Assembly (NCBI RefSeq): GCF_000332055.1
Contig: NZ_ALVZ01000184.1
Location: 1-43,918, forward strand
Direction: 5' to 3'
DNA length: 43,918 nt
Source: Xenococcus sp. PCC 7305
Lineage (GTDB): Bacteria; Cyanobacteriota; Cyanobacteriia; Cyanobacteriales; Xenococcaceae
Shown here: positions 43,626 through 43,918 of the stretch, piece after piece
Layout: each line of letters starts with the position of its first letter
How positions within the stretch are numbered: the first letter of the stretch is position 1
Program-made: the position numbers and the translations under genes
The notes under the pieces: generated by a model
Databases searched by the model: none
What the model was told of the DNA's origin: nothing
What the model saw: only the letters and a program-made list of their open reading frames with translations

Positions 43626-43918
43626 GGGTAGGGCTGTTTCAATATAGATAAAACATGAGTAATAGGGACTTAGGGAAATAGGGAATTGGGGAAATAGAAA
43701 AATAGAGATGAATTAGCTTATTTTTGCCACAATTTAGTCTTGCCTTTCGCGGGTTTTTATTCGGGTTTACCAACTTAAATGAGGAATAACTCGTTGATTG
43801 GAAAAAATCTTGTTCAACAAATTTCGTTAAACTACCGACTATTTGTCGGAATTTTTCCCTAAATCCCGATATCCCCATCTCCCCATCTATCTTTTTTGAG
43901 AATGAAACAGCCCTACCC
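43626..43918. mobile_element. 293-bp MITE-like element with 16-bp terminal inverted repeats
   Basis: GGGTAGGGCTGTTTCA (43626-43641) and its exact reverse complement TGAAACAGCCCTACCC (43903-43918) bound a 293-bp segment with no credible transposase; the 79-residue frame inside is not recognisable. Inside each end lie octamer arrays in opposite orientation: six units at 43663-43710 beginning TAGGGACT, and CCCTAAAT CCCGATAT CCCCATCT CCCCATCT at 43857-43888. The right end coincides with the last base of the window, so target duplication cannot be tested. Confidence 0.7.

Noticed and set aside
43639-43878. A 79-residue frame inside the terminal element
   Set aside because: It spans octamer repeats and does not resemble a transposase.
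1-43918. CRISPR array
   Set aside because: All direct repeats found have 7-8 bp units without unique spacers.

Overview
This window is chromosomal DNA from a cyanobacterium. The evidence is phycobilisome subunits and linkers, a light-independent protochlorophyllide reductase subunit (ChlB), the ndhC-ndhK-ndhJ operon, a Psb35-like photosystem II protein, minCDE, and many copies of the cyanobacterial palindrome GCGATCGC (HIP1). Genus cannot be fixed from sequence alone. Intergenic DNA is rich in 7-bp and 8-bp short tandem repeats, which fits a large, repeat-laden cyanobacterial genome.

Layout. 1-1948: 3'-truncated membrane-anchored STAND NTPase (minus strand). 2166-5441: DUF29, DUF3153 lipoprotein and argS (minus). 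5516-8623: a small exported protein and a yggU-like gene, then an accessory patch between the two aminoacyl-tRNA synthetase genes: a DUF4917/SIR2-like protein, brnT-brnA, a broken higB with intact higA, and a DUF6887 gene with a decayed DUF6888 partner. 8667-15756: valS, a coiled-coil protein, chlB, a Cdv3-like division protein, ridA and a cyanobacterial hypothetical.

16329-21306 is the most distinctive region: seven co-directional genes that mix rod and core parts of the phycobilisome (phycocyanin-type beta and alpha, CpcC rod linker, allophycocyanin-type alpha and beta, CpcG rod-core linker, and a second rod linker with an unusual duplicated coiled-coil tail). There is no ApcE, ApcC or chromophore lyase. 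It looks like a self-contained accessory antenna locus, perhaps a simplified rod carrying its own allophycocyanin base; that role is inference.

21356-32101: mutS2 (minus), a small membrane protein behind a CRP-type palindrome, psb35, a Sua5/YciO-like gene (minus), larC, acnB, a four-helix-bundle protein, a DUF2971 fragment and a succinate-semialdehyde dehydrogenase-like gene. 32164-35693: tldE/pmbA-like gene, ndhJ-ndhK-ndhC and a small conserved protein (minus). 36020-37463: an OmpR-type response regulator with an atypical acidic pocket and a GspE/PilB-N-terminal-like protein. 37504-40754: TPR protein, SufA/IscA-type carrier, minE, minD and minC (minus). 40911-43567: exported trypsin-like protease and, convergent, an MscS-type channel. 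43626-43918: a 293-bp element with perfect 16-bp terminal inverted repeats that ends exactly at the window edge.

A recurring theme is that the heptamer repeats sit directly at stop codons (the DUF3153 gene, argS, chlB, the Cdv3-like gene, ndhJ, minE, minC). At minE and the Cdv3-like gene they form the last codons and the stop. No tRNA, rRNA or CRISPR array was seen.
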